A stretch of DNA of 64,000 nucleotides from Diphasiastrum complanatum (taxonomy: Eukaryota; Streptophyta; Lycopodiopsida; Lycopodiales; Lycopodiaceae), in assembly GCA_029204225.1 (NCBI GenBank), contig CM055092.1, forward strand, positions 43,257,863 to 43,321,862, given 5' to 3'. Positions 12,357 to 23,091 of the stretch are shown one piece after another. The translations under genes were made by a program, and so were the position numbers. The notes under the pieces are model-generated. The model searched no databases, was not told the DNA's origin, and saw nothing but the letters and a program-made list of their open reading frames with translations. The first letter of the stretch is position 1, and each line of letters begins with the position of its first letter.

Positions 12357-12660
12357 GTTTACTATTTTTGCTTGTAAATTCATTGAAAGCTATTTAAAGA
12401 TTGCAACCAAGCTTGATGAGCAAGGATAAAAACATTGAATCACAAGGCATTCAATCTATTTTTAACTGTACAAAGGTGCTCGATCAAGTCTCTAATCATC
12501 CCATTGATTTTAAGGTTTAATATTTTCGCTCATAAATTCATTGAAAGCTATTTAAAGATTGCAACCAAGCTTGATGAGCAAGGATAAAAACATCAGGCAT
12601 TCAATCTATATTTGATTGTACAAAGGTACTCGATCAAGTCTCTAATCATCCCAACAACTA
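12357..12660. repeat. Tandem duplication, 156-bp offset
   Basis: Two adjacent copies: AAATTCATTGAAAGCTATTT begins at 12377 and again at 12533. Both are followed by AAGATTGCAACCAAGC, a TTGATGAGCAAGG segment, and CTCGATCAAGTCTCTAATCA. The copies differ by a few substitutions and small indels. They sit at the broken 3' end of the gypsy RT relic. Confidence 0.85.
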
Positions 12661-13740
12661 TTTTTCTCTGGATTCAATAGCTCTTTTATAGATATAAGAT
12701 CTCTACAAATTTTTCTCCCTAGAGCAATAGGTCAAGCAATAATTTTGAAGTAACAACCCACTAGTTCCCGTTCCATCAATTGGCATGAGTTCTTCTGAAT
12801 TGCAGCTTCAATCCAATTATCCATATGGCTTCTATCAATATTGAAAAACTGTTAATGCATATGGGATGAATGCTAACTATAGGAAAAGACTTGACTATTC
12901 AGTAGTTATGACATTATAAGATAAATATTGTTTTTTCCCAACAAGATATACATAAATACAAGACCATTTTCAAACATATCACCACAATTGAAGCCATGTC
13001 TCTAACCATGAGTGTCCTCACCATTTAAGTGGACCCTGTTGCAAAGCTATGATGTTGCTATCACATTGTGACCATGAAAACTCCTATTAAAGTTCTTATC
13101 ATTCACAATTTTGCATTTCTACAATATTATAACCTCCTGCTCCATGTCATGTAGATTACTTAAATGTGCATGCAACAAAAAGACACATGAACCACAAACA
13201 CCTTCAAGAAAGCTCTCAAAGATAAGCTTCAAGAACACTTAGAATTTAGAATTTGGTCATACATATTTGTGCCTCTACTATAAGTTTGGGGCCTTATTTA
13301 GCTAAAATGGGCCTTACAACCATTATTACAATTACAATATTCACAAATATAGCGTGGTTGTTTGAGCCACTTTATTTAGGGGATGGGCCTCGAGCGAGCT
13401 TGGTCAAGGAGCTTTTCATAATGACATGATGGGCTCTACTAAATATAGTGTGATCCTCATCTCACTAATGAAGTAGGTTTCTGGATTTCCAATGCACTAT
13501 GCTAAAATCCTCGAGTACATCTTAAAAATGAAATAGCCAAAAACACAGTCTTTCTTACATTTCAATACACATCATGTCAAAACACATCATTCAATACACA
13601 TCACTATGCATGTATGATGATAATACTTGTGCAATGAAAATGCTTATTATTCAAAAGAAAATGTAGTTATTTGCCTTCATTCAAAATAAGATGCAATTAT
13701 CCATTGCCATAAAAAAATTGAGTTAACACTTCTTCCCTGA
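12661..13740. other. Stretch without a recognisable gene
   Basis: AT-rich. The last 30 bases before 13750 are pyrimidine-rich and end in AAG, which suits the 3' end of an intron feeding the exon at 13751. Nothing else is recognised, including no earlier exon of that gene. Confidence 0.35.
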
Positions 13741-13750
13741 CTTGTGCAAG

Positions 13751-13971
13751 TTGCTGCAGAATTTTTGGACTGTTCTTCTCCTGAAAGACAAGACTCTAGT
13801 GGCGGTGTTGTTGTTTCAAACCATAACTACAAGATGACGGCATCACTTGGTGAGATTGGATCTCTTATTGCTAGAATTCAATCAACAGGTGCAGATGTTG
13901 TCAAGATTGTCACAACAGCAGAGTAAGTCACAGATGTGGCTGGAGTTTTTCATGCAGTTGTCCATTCGCAG
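13751..13971 (+). pseudogene. Exon of bifunctional 3-dehydroquinate dehydratase/shikimate dehydrogenase, with stop
   Basis: The translation contains VAAEFLD, VVVSNHNYKMTASL, LIARIQSTGADVVKIVTTA and VTDVAGVFHAVVHSQ. This is the C-terminal part of the type I dehydroquinase domain of the plant fused shikimate-pathway enzyme (plastid, chorismate supply). The catalytic His (SNHNY) and the Schiff-base Lys (VVKIVTTA) are kept. The exon is bounded by a pyrimidine-rich tract ending AAG and by a CAG/GTTAGT donor at 13971/13972, so it comes from a genomic, intron-containing copy and not a retrocopy. An in-frame TAA at 13924-13926 breaks it. No neighbouring exon is found, so it is a gene fragment, or less likely part of a gene with very long introns. 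Confidence 0.75.
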
Positions 13972-14694
13972 GTTAGTGACAATCAGGTACTTAAAGCATC
14001 TCAATGGTCGCTGCTTACTATTTGTTTCCTTGTTAGAGGATGATGTTGAGAAGTTAATTTGTGCTTCTTATAGATTAATGTTCATTCAGAGGACTGGTTT
14101 TTCTATTCTGAGTTTTTCCTCACAAGACATTTACTTCACAAGCTGTATTATATCATCAATCAATTTCCTTTTGGAGATTAAGATGCAGTTGTTTGTATTT
14201 GAGATGTCCTATCATTGATAGTGATTAATTTCCAACCAAACTGAAGCACATAAGTAGTACTATTTACTGTGCACATTCAACAGATATACCATGTTTGTTT
14301 ACCTAACAAATGTTAAGACTGTGATCTTTCTGGAGATCTTTCAAATAGAATAAATCAATGATTAAGATATTGGATAAAATATCATGCATTTACCTGGAGT
14401 CATTCTGAACTCCTTAATATTGGTCGATGGCCAATGAAGATACCAGTCTATTAATTTTATGCATCGATAGAGATTGATTCATTTGCTTGCATTATTTAGC
14501 CATGTGTTGATTGGCTGTCAAAGAAGATGTTGCAGTTGTTTTAGCAACTACCATTGCTTTTTTTTTCCGGTGAAACTATCTTTATTTTTGGTGCCTTTTA
14601 CATTTTTATTTCTCTGGTCCATTTTCATTCTATCAACTTTTATTTAGGAACTGTCAACTAGAGTGTTGATTATCGCTTCACTTACTATCATTTG
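13972..14694. other. Intron-like or intergenic stretch
   Basis: T-rich sequence following the splice donor at 13972, consistent with an intron of the gene fragment. The next expected exon of the shikimate enzyme is not seen. It ends where the truncated LTR begins at 14695. Confidence 0.35.
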
Positions 14695-15048
14695 AATGGA
14701 AATACATAGTAAAACACACTTCCTTTGCAAAGTTAGGTGAAAATCCAGCATGTAATAAGGAATTAGACTCCACTTTCTTGCCCTAATGTGAAAACCCTAG
14801 TCTAGATCCAAGAGTCATGCTTGGTAGGTGCATGGTAGGTACAAATCTCATCATAAATCATGGTCTAGATCCTACAAAGTAGGAATCACTACCAAATAGA
14901 CACAACCACTCCTCTTGACTCATGGTAACCTACTTTAGGTGTGTATGTACAAGTGGCACTTTGGCCATTAAAGTAACCAACAAACAATATTGACAAAATG
15001 TACAATATTCTACATGGCTAGATTTGCCAATGTAGGCAATTTTTCACA
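14695..15048 (-). repeat. 3' LTR, truncated
   Basis: Matches 19340-19693 base for base in length. Its minus-strand start TGTGAAAAATTGCC at 15048 is intact. It breaks off at AATGGAAATACATAG (14695), where about 337 bp that the partner LTR has are missing and unrelated T-rich DNA begins. Confidence 0.92.
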
Positions 15049-18000
15049 CTCCTCCTCAAATCTAGCCTTGGAGATCACAATGCTTTTATCAATAACTCCA
15101 ATTGAAGATCTAAGCTTGAAAAATGAATCTTTAGGTAAAGGTTTAGTAAACAAATCAGCCAAGCAACTTGATGATGGCACGTGTTGGAGCTTGATCTCTT
15201 TAGCTTGCACTTTTTCCCTCACGAAATGATGAGCAATTTCGATGTGTTTGCTCCTTGCATGGAATGTAGGATTAGTTGCAAGTGATTGGGCTGATTGGTT
15301 GTCACAATAGATGATAGGGATCTCCTCCTCCATGACATGAAGCTCCACCAATAGCCTTTTGAGCCACAAGACCTCCTTGCATATTGATGTCAAGGCCTTG
15401 TATTCGGATTCTGTGGAAGATAGGGAGATGGTATCTTGCTTTTTGGAAAGCCATGATACTACTCCATCACATAGAAAGGTGGCAAAGGCACTTGTTGACC
15501 ATCTATCCACTTTGTCACCTACAAAATCCGAGTCACTATAGGCTCTTAAGCCAAGATTAGTTCCTATATACAAAATACCAAAATTCTTGGTGAATGAAAT
15601 GTATCTAAGAACTCTTTTGGCCATCTTCCAATGTGAAACTAGAGGACTTTGCATGAATTGGCTTAACTTTCCAACACTATAACTAAGATCAGGTCTAGTT
15701 ATAGTTAAATAGATCAAGGAGCCAATAAGCCTTCTACATAATGTGATGTCCTCAAAGGATGCTTCATCACAACCAATAGATGCTTTTACATGTTGCTCCA
15801 TTGGTGTCTCAGTGCCTTTACAATTCCTCATTCCAAATCTATCTAGGATGGATGTAGCATATTTAGATTGACAAATGAAGCTAAAATCACATCCTCTAAT
15901 AACCTCTATTCCAAGAATGAAGCTCAATAGGCCGAGATCTACCATCTTAAACTCTTTTGCTAAAGCAATTTTTACATCTCTAATTCCATCTAGATCATTA
16001 CCACTCAAGATAATGTCATCTACATACAAAACAAGAATAATGATCATGCCATCATGAAAACTTATATACAATGATGGATCATAGGCACTCATTACAAAAT
16101 TGATGGAAATGAGAAAAGAGTTTAGCCTAGAGTACCATGCTCTAGGTGCTTGCTTGAGCCCATAAAGGCTCTTCTTCAAAAAACACACCTTTCCTTCATG
16201 CTTTGCCTTGATGAAGCCCTCGGGTTGCCTCATGTAGATCTCTTCCTCCAAATAACCATTGAGGAATGCATTTGTGAAGTCAAGTTGGAATAGCTCCCAA
16301 TTGAAGGTTGTAGCAAGACTAATGATCAACCTGATAGTAACAAGCTTAGTCACAGGAGCAAAAGTCTCATCATAGTCAATGCCTTTGGTTTGTAAAAAAC
16401 CTTTGGCAACAAGCCTAGTTTTATGCTTGCTTATTGATCCATCTTTATTATACTTCAATCTAAACACCCACTTGCAATCAAGAGGTTTCTTCCCTTGAGG
16501 AAGATCCACAAGATCCCAAGTATGATTCTCAATAAGAGCATCATAATCTACTTGCATAGCATCCATCCAACTTTTAGACTTACAAGCATCTTCATAGCAT
16601 GTTGGCTCATCTAACATTGAAGTAAGAAAGGTGTAAGATGTGAAAGATGATGAGCCTTCCCTTTGATCACCTTGACCATCATAGGTGAGCCTCAATGGCT
16701 CGGATCTTGCCCTTGTAGATCTTCTTGGAGTTCTTGGAGTTCTTGGAGTTCTTGCATCTTGAGGTGGATCCTCAAGTTCTTCTTCACTTGGATGCTCCTC
16801 CTCCATCCTAGCATGATCCTTGGCATCAAGATGATTAGTAGCATTATCATCCAAATCACAAGCATGTCCTTCATCAAAAATAACATCCCTACTCACTATC
16901 ACCTTGCTAGTGATGGGATTGAAGACTCTATAACCTTTGCTATTCTCACCATATCCCACAAAGATGCCTTTGATGGATGTTGCATCATCCTTCCTTCTCT
17001 TATCCAAGGATTGGTGTACATAGCAAGTGGATCCAAAAACTTTGAGATCTTTGAGATTGGGCTTCTCTCCAAATAGAGCTTCAAATGGTGTGATTCCTCC
17101 AATGGCTTGGTTTGGCAATCTATTGCACAAATAGTTAGCACAAGTTATTGCTTCACCCCAAAATGGTTTGGATAGAGAAGCATCTAGCCTTAAGGCCTTA
17201 GCACACTCACAAAGAGATCTATTTCTTCTCTCACTCACTCCATTTTGTTGAGGGGTGTATGGACATGACAACTCCCTCTTTATGCCATTAGAAATACAAA
17301 AGTCAATCAACTTATTGGAGACATATTCACCTCCATTATCACTCCTTAATACCTTAATCTTGGTACTAAGTTGATTTTCTACCAAAGTCTTGAACTTTAC
17401 AAAAGAATCAAACACCATTGATTTGCTAGACAAGAGGTACATCCAACAAAATCTAGAATAGTCATCAATGAAGATTACATAGTACTTGGCACCACCATTA
17501 GACTCATGTGAAAAACTATGGACATCCGAATGGATGAGTTCAAGAGGAGAGTTTGATCTTGATGTAGATCTTGAGAAGGGTAGCTTGTGAGCCTTTGAGA
17601 GGCTGCATTCTTCACATCTCTTCCCACACTTTGACAAATGCTTGGGGAGTCCAACTGCAAGCTCCTTTGTAGTCATAGATTCCATGGCTTTGTAGTTGGG
17701 GTGGCCCAACCTTTTGTGCCACAGTTCCACCTTTGATAGCTCCACCTTTGCCAAGTTAACACTCTCCACTGCAATATTAGCATCAAGCTTAAACAATCTA
17801 CCTTGCTTAAAGCCTTTGGCTATACATTCATCATTTCTAAGGATGGAACAAACTCCATGCTTAAATTGTACATCTAGGCCATTATTCATTAACTGGCCAA
17901 CACTAAGCAAATTCTTGGTTAACTTAGGAACATAAAGAACATTATCTAGATTCATCCTTTTGGATGATCCCACATACAAGGGAATTGTTCCTATTCCACT

Positions 18001-18615
18001 TATCTTACATTCTTGACTACTTGCAGTATAGATTGATCTATGTAAGTCACTGTAAGAAAGTAAGGTGGAGAATATGTCCTTTTGATATGTCATGTGGGAA
18101 CTTGCCCCACTATCAATCCACCAAGAATCATTGGTGTTGCTCTTGGATGATGATGGTTTGTTGGAAACCATCAAGGATGACTCTTCATCCTCCTCTTCCT
18201 CCTGATGTGCAATGTTGCTTTGTTTGCTCTCTTGTGCCTTCTTCGTCTTGAGACATTCTGATGCAAAATGTCCTTTCTTTCCACAGAAAAAACATTTGTA
18301 CTTGGACTTGTCTTTGATCTTGCCCTTTGAGCTTGAAGCCTCATCCTCCTCCTTGGTCTCCTTGAAGTGCTTCTTCTTGCCATTGGTCTTCTTCTTGCTT
18401 TTAAATGAGAAATTAGCTTTCTCATCACCATCCTGCAGAGAAATAGCATTCATTCTTGCATTGGTATGCAACATCCTACACTCTTCAGCTACTAATACAC
18501 TGTGTAGCTTTTCTATAGTAGGCAAAGTATCTTGGATTTTAAAACTACACTCAAGCAAATCTTGCCAATCTTGGCTATTCTTGGACAAAAAACTGACTCT
18601 ATCTCTCTCATTCAC
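15010..18615 (-). CDS. copia polyprotein: nucleocapsid knuckle, protease, integrase, RT, RNase H
   Basis: Uninterrupted 1201-codon ORF. Residues: zinc knuckle CFFCGKKGHFASEC 108-121; protease WWIDSGASSHMT with DSG about 168-170; GAG-pre-integrase LWHKRLGH about 298-345; integrase catalytic Asp363 (HSD), Asp425 (RSDNGGEY), Glu461 (GVSERRN), a DX35E spacing; RT with CKWVF about 713, FTNAFLNG about 779 and YVDD about 863-866; RNase H with SDSDF about 1026 and YCDNQSAQ about 1102. All key residues are present. A short TPR-type repeat (RTPRTPRTPRR) lies in the integrase-RT linker near 621-631. The first 60 residues match only the end of capsid, so most of gag is deleted. The stop at 15010 lies 38 bases inside the 3' LTR, so the frame reads through the polypurine tract. 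Protein could be made, but the element alone lacks a capsid. Confidence 0.93.
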   Translation of the reverse strand: MNERDRVSFLSKNSQDWQDLLECSFKIQDTLPTIEKLHSVLVAEECRMLHTNARMNAISLQDGDEKANFSFKSKKKTNGKKKHFKETKEEDEASSSKGKIKDKSKYKCFFCGKKGHFASECLKTKKAQESKQSNIAHQEEEEDEESSLMVSNKPSSSKSNTNDSWWIDSGASSHMTYQKDIFSTLLSYSDLHRSIYTASSQECKISGIGTIPLYVGSSKRMNLDNVLYVPKLTKNLLSVGQLMNNGLDVQFKHGVCSILRNDECIAKGFKQGRLFKLDANIAVESVNLAKVELSKVELWHKRLGHPNYKAMESMTTKELAVGLPKHLSKCGKRCEECSLSKAHKLPFSRSTSRSNSPLELIHSDVHSFSHESNGGAKYYVIFIDDYSRFCWMYLLSSKSMVFDSFVKFKTLVENQLSTKIKVLRSDNGGEYVSNKLIDFCISNGIKRELSCPYTPQQNGVSERRNRSLCECAKALRLDASLSKPFWGEAITCANYLCNRLPNQAIGGITPFEALFGEKPNLKDLKVFGSTCYVHQSLDKRRKDDATSIKGIFVGYGENSKGYRVFNPITSKVIVSRDVIFDEGHACDLDDNATNHLDAKDHARMEEEHPSEEELEDPPQDARTPRTPRTPRRSTRARSEPLRLTYDGQGDQREGSSSFTSYTFLTSMLDEPTCYEDACKSKSWMDAMQVDYDALIENHTWDLVDLPQGKKPLDCKWVFRLKYNKDGSISKHKTRLVAKGFLQTKGIDYDETFAPVTKLVTIRLIISLATTFNWELFQLDFTNAFLNGYLEEEIYMRQPEGFIKAKHEGKVCFLKKSLYGLKQAPRAWYSRLNSFLISINFVMSAYDPSLYISFHDGMIIILVLYVDDIILSGNDLDGIRDVKIALAKEFKMVDLGLLSFILGIEVIRGCDFSFICQSKYATSILDRFGMRNCKGTETPMEQHVKASIGCDEASFEDITLCRRLIGSLIYLTITRPDLSYSVGKLSQFMQSPLVSHWKMAKRVLRYISFTKNFGILYIGTNLGLRAYSDSDFVGDKVDRWSTSAFATFLCDGVVSWLSKKQDTISLSSTESEYKALTSICKEVLWLKRLLVELHVMEEEIPIIYCDNQSAQSLATNPTFHARSKHIEIAHHFVREKVQAKEIKLQHVPSSSCLADLFTKPLPKDSFFKLRSSIGVIDKSIVISKARFEEECEKLPTLANLAM
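15049..15060 (-). other. Polypurine tract
   Basis: Minus strand TTTGAGGAGGAG immediately before the 3' LTR; it primes plus-strand DNA synthesis. It is also translated as part of the pol C-terminus (RFEEECE). Confidence 0.85.
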
Positions 18616-18989
18616 TTTGATGTACTTTCAAGACCTGGTTTCCACTTTAAGAAGGTCTCAAATCAGCCTAGATTAATTAGTTTTCATGAAACGAATTCAA
18701 AACTAATCAATGGCAAGTGATCTTGGTAGCTTATCCTAGGATTTGCACCAAAAATTACATCAAACTGACACCATATGAATTTTCTATGATCCAATGAATA
18801 TGGGTTATTAAATGCTGGTTCAGAGATGCCCACACGTGTGAACAGTACGGATTTTGATCCTGAAAAAGTTTGGGATCAAATCCCCTCACCAAAACCTGGA
18901 TACCAGCTCGCCCTTCCAATACTAGCTTTTTGCACCAAAACCTGCTAAAACTGGATTAGATTCAGACACAAATCAATGGCCTTGTACTT
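18616..18989 (-). other. Leader between primer site and pol, gag deleted
   Basis: Only 374 bases separate the primer-binding site from the ORF, whereas copia elements with a whole capsid need roughly 500 more coding bases. No capsid opening motif (such as WKxxM) is present. It contains the palindrome CACACGTGTG at 18831-18840 followed four bases later by GTACGG. Confidence 0.7.
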
Positions 18990-19002
18990 GGCTCTAATAC
19001 CA
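18990..19002 (-). other. Primer-binding site, initiator tRNA-Met type, one mismatch
   Basis: Minus strand TGGTATTAGAGCC abutting the LTR at 19003. One C-to-T difference from TGGTATCAGAGCC. Confidence 0.85.
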
Positions 19003-19693
19003 TGTGAAAAGTACAGTACTAAGGACCATAAATGGATCTTTGAATAATCCACAAGGTGATTGTATGCTTGTCAAACAATCTATCAGAAACTAGTCATCAG
19101 AAAACAAGATCTAGTTTAGCAGCTTGATAGGAAACAAGTAGAGACAATCAAAGCATTGATCAAATAGTCTAATCCAACTCCACACGTGTGGAAATAAGGC
19201 TGTAGTACGGCCTGTAGACAGTGTTTACAAAGTGCCAAAGCTAGGTTTCATTGGAAAAATAGAGTAATCACCATACAATGAGAGGAAACTCGAGTTTCTC
19301 CTTGAGGCTCCAAAAAGTTTCTATCTTCTCACTATGGAGAATGGAAATACATAGTAAAACACACTTCCTTTAAAAAGTTAGGTGAAAATCCAGCATGTAA
19401 TAAGGAAGTAGACTCCACTTTCTTGCCCTAATGTGAAAACCCTAGTCTAGATCCAAGAGTCATGCTTGGTAGGTGCATGGTAGGTACAAATCTCATCATA
19501 AATCATGGTCTAGATCCTACAAAGTAGGAATCACTACCAAATAGACACAACCACTCCTCTTGACTCGTGGTAACCTACTTTAGGTGTGTATGTACAAGTG
19601 GCACTTTGGCCATTTAAGTAACCAACAAACAATATTGACAAAATGTACAATATTCTACATGGCTAGATTTGCCAATGTAGGCAATTTTTCACA
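19003..19693 (-). repeat. 5' LTR, complete
   Basis: 691 bp; + strand TGTGAAAAGTACAG ... GGCAATTTTTCACA, with inverted TGTGAAAA/TTTTCACA ends. It contains CACACGTGTG at 19181-19190 with GTACGG 14 bases further on. A related but diverged copy of its first 200 bp lies in reverse orientation at 26530-26726. Confidence 0.93.
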
Positions 19694-22179
19694 TGCCAAA
19701 AGCAAAAAAGAAGCAATCACAAATACGTGAAGATATTTGGGTTGGGTTATTTTAGATAATTCCATGACATCAAGACATTATTATACGATATAGTTATTTT
19801 TGTTAACAATATGGATTTAAGAGTCTTGGTTCTATTTTGTGATATATTCCCATTTATTTGACAAAGTCAAAGCCAAAATTGCACAATAATATTAATTTTT
19901 ATCAAATGATATACCTGGAATATATGAATAATACTTGAAACATATTCAAAATGAAGATAAAATAATGAAACAGGCATCACAACATAAGGAAAATATCATG
20001 AGGGATTAGTTTTTCACTTTGCAATATTCTCTAAGGAAATCTCCACCTCACAAGCTCGCTCACAATTCTGAAAAAGCTCGCTCAGCAAAGCTCACTCGAA
20101 CTTCACACTCCTTTATTCACAGACCTATTGACTAACTAAGCTAATTTAGCACCATGGCCAGATTCAACATAGCATTTAGTAAGCTCATGGGCTAATTACA
20201 TAAAGCACATGACAGAAATAATCATTGTAGTTAAAAAATCAAATTGGTTGCCATATTTCTTGTCGTTAGATAGACTTGTCATCTTGAAAAAGAACTCCAC
20301 TACTTGTGATTATTGGATACATTCTATAATACTAGTTGTCCCTTTGCACTGTAGGTCAAATACAATGCCAAAATTGTTACTTGTTGAACCTCCCATAATA
20401 CACAATGCTTTTAGATTACCAGACCAAAAGTGCATTCTAGTTTTCTAAACTAGCCACTATATTGGGTCAATAGATTTTGCATAGGCATGTCCATAGATAC
20501 ATAAAAAAAATTAGCATATCATTGGCCAAAGATAACCCAATCTTAAGACATATCATGTAATTTGAGTCATTCTATACTAGTAGTTGTCCCTTTTCATTGT
20601 AGGTCAAATACAATGCCAAAATTGTTACTTTTTTAATTGTTCATTGAAGCATGTCAACAATCCACTTCATTACACTCAATTTTATGACGTCATAAAAAAC
20701 TACACGCTCAGTACAAACATCTAGAGGAAAACAAAACTGTATGAAAGAGTGAACTTCATTCATCGTATCATGATGTGAACTATTGAGAATGAGGGTAAAG
20801 TAAAACCACAAAAAAACAAAAGATTAAACATTCTATCATCATTGAACTTGGAAGTGATAAATGATTGACCACTTTTTATGAAAGGGACCTTACAAAATAT
20901 TGTAGTATTGCCTACAAATTTTATTTTACTATTTTAAATAATCACCTTCTTGTATTCTTGTGTCATTGAAAATAGATAATAATGAAAAGGTTCAAATATG
21001 TTCGGTATCGCAACTGAATTTTTTCTAGCAACTAATAAAAAGACAGTAAAATCTAACTTGTTTTACAAGACAACACTACCCTTTTTCTTTTTCTCAATGA
21101 GACCACCCTACTTCAAGAGCATCGTTAACTCCAACATGGAACACCCTTGTCAATGGAAAAAATTTCAAGAAAGACCTCAAACTTGCCTAAGCATGAAATA
21201 TTAAGATTGATCATTAGCCAATGAATGCCCCTCCAAGGGTAAGAATCAATAAAATGATGTTTTCAAAAAATCGAGGTGTCACACTAGTTGGTTTCAACTG
21301 TCTAACATAAATGTAAATCTCAAAAAAGGTGAATGAGACCATATTTTATGTCAAAATCACTCGTAAGTTTTATAGATAAAGTTCTCTTATAACGAGCGTT
21401 GGCATTTTGTGAGTTTTTTTATCCATGATTCAACAAAAAGATAGATGCACATGGTGTGCTACCCTTTTCATGCCATTGTGTCATCAATATGAATAAGAAC
21501 TATAGCTTAGAACATAGTTGTGAATCCCACTACCCATCAAACAACAATTTGATACCCTTTAAAACTAGGCTTATTTGAAAAGTATTTTCGGAGCCTTAAA
21601 GACTAGCACACCTACAAAAAAAGATCTAGTTTCTAATTTTAAAATAATAACATTAAATAAATAAATATCTTAGAAGTGCTTCCAAAACAATATCAAATTT
21701 TTTATTTAAATTCTTTGTAAGAAAAAATAGAAGAAAATTGGTGCACATTACACTAGCACATTGGCGTGCGATCCTAAATTGCCACAAAACAAATTGAAGA
21801 AAAAAGTTTTGAGTCAAAATACCTTCTCTATTGAAATTCGTCAACCCATTAAACCCACAAACACATTATATAATTTCCTTAAAAAGTAACAATTTTCATG
21901 ATATGATGGTTTGTTGGTACTTGCATTGCCACACAAACTACGTAGTTTACTTTACATGAGAAATGTAGAATGGTTGTGAAAGATACTCATGATACAATGG
22001 CTCAGCATCCAAGCCTTTGATGATAATGGAAAATGAAAAACAAACTTTAATATCTAACAGAAAAGATGAGGAAAGGGGACACAACACCATGGAAGGAAAA
22101 TCCGCCAGAGATTGTCATGACACCTATCAAGAGGCATCAAGAGGGATATGAGTATTTCACACAAGATATAACTTGTGTC
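19694..22179. other. Stretch without a recognisable gene
   Basis: AT-rich. Holds a two-copy direct repeat (separate entry). Sequence at 20990-21200 (CTAGCAACTAATAAAAAG; AACACCCTTGTCAATGG) recurs in diverged form near 30460 and 43070, indicating an unidentified dispersed repeat. No protein domain recognised. Confidence 0.4.
20321..20630. repeat. Direct repeat pair of about 62 bp
   Basis: 20321-20383 and 20569-20630 share TAGTTGTCCC, GTAGGTCAAATACAATGCCA and AAATTGTTACTT with few mismatches, separated by about 186 bp. Confidence 0.75.
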
Positions 22180-22224
22180 ACATCCAAAGTTTTATCTCTC
22201 ATCAAGGTCATCGCAAGTAACATA

Positions 22225-23091
22225 TTTGTTGTTAAAATATCACTTCCAACTTGTTGTATCTTGTAGATCTCAAGTTATTTGAGCTTGATAGGATCTCACA
22301 CGTGTGGAGTCTGTTCCCACATGTGAAAGAATGTACATAAGACATTTTTATTAAGTTAGATTGGTTTTAGCTTGATCTACACTAGTGTGAAATTGACCTT
22401 TGAGTAGAATCTTGAAAATGGTCAAATTGGCCAAACTTTTTGTAAATAGATTGGACTTCCATGTAAATGAGTTGTTACTCACACATGTCAAGATACCATT
22501 CACACGTGTGGATAAGCTTCTAGAAGATAAGATAGGAAGATTCCATTTGATCCTATTTTATAGAAAATATTCCTATAGATGTGGAAGACTAGCTTTTTGT
22601 TTTCTAGCCAAAGAGAATAGTCAACTTTGGAAAATGAGCACATATGACTTCCATTGGTGGATCTGAATGACTAGGCACTCTTCACACATGTGAAGGCCTG
22701 CTGGACAGTACACAGCTCGTGGATGTACTTGATCTATAAAGAGATCAACCAAATCAAAAACAAGTTGATGTGACATTGGCAACTTCTAGTTTTGTTGAGA
22801 TTTCCACATTTGTCTTGAGTTTTGATGAATGAAATACATTTGTAAGTTAATGTACTTTACTCTCTGTAAACAGGTCGTACATGTACTATCCTCCACACGT
22901 GTGAGGCTGAGGCCGCCCATCCATGTGTTCGATCATTTGATCCATTACTCTTGCTTAAATCATAGTGTAAAGCATCTCAATCAAGATCTAACATCTAGAA
23001 CTTGATAGATTTTTGGATTAAGAAATCAATAACTCTTAATGATTGATAGTACAATCAATACTTGTCCTTTTCTCTGAAAATTGACATTTGT
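22225..23091 (+). mobile_element. Solo LTR with target-site duplication
   Basis: The LTR runs 22230-23086 (857 bp), TGTTAAAATATC ... GAAAATTGACA, with TG...CA ends. TTTGT lies at 22225-22229 and again at 23087-23091. There is no internal region, primer site or polypurine tract, so it arose by LTR-LTR recombination. TATAAA at 22735-22740 suggests + orientation. It carries three exact CACACGTGTG palindromes (22297, 22501, 22894) and near-matches at about 22483 and 22682, linking it to the copia LTR group at 18.8-30.4 kb. Confidence 0.85.
22297..22903. promoter_or_regulatory. Cluster of CACACGTGTG palindromes in the solo LTR
   Basis: Exact copies at 22297-22306, 22501-22510 and 22894-22903. The core CACGTG is the G-box bound by plant bZIP and bHLH factors; a role in LTR transcription is inferred, not shown. 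The same decamer occurs at 18831, 19181, 24867, 26539 and 29719. Confidence 0.4.

Larger units (their letters stand above)
14695..19693 (-). mobile_element. Young Ty1/copia element with open pol, gag N-terminus missing
   Basis: Minus-strand order: complete 5' LTR (19693-19003), primer site (19002-18990), short leader, one long gag C-terminus/pol ORF (18615-15010), polypurine tract (15060-15049), then a 3' LTR cut after 354 bp at 14695. The shared 354 bp of the two LTRs differ at only 5 positions by eye (about 98.6% identical, no indels), the closest LTR pair in the window. The inner half of the 3' LTR and any target duplication are lost on the left side; the right flank is TGCCA. Confidence 0.92.
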
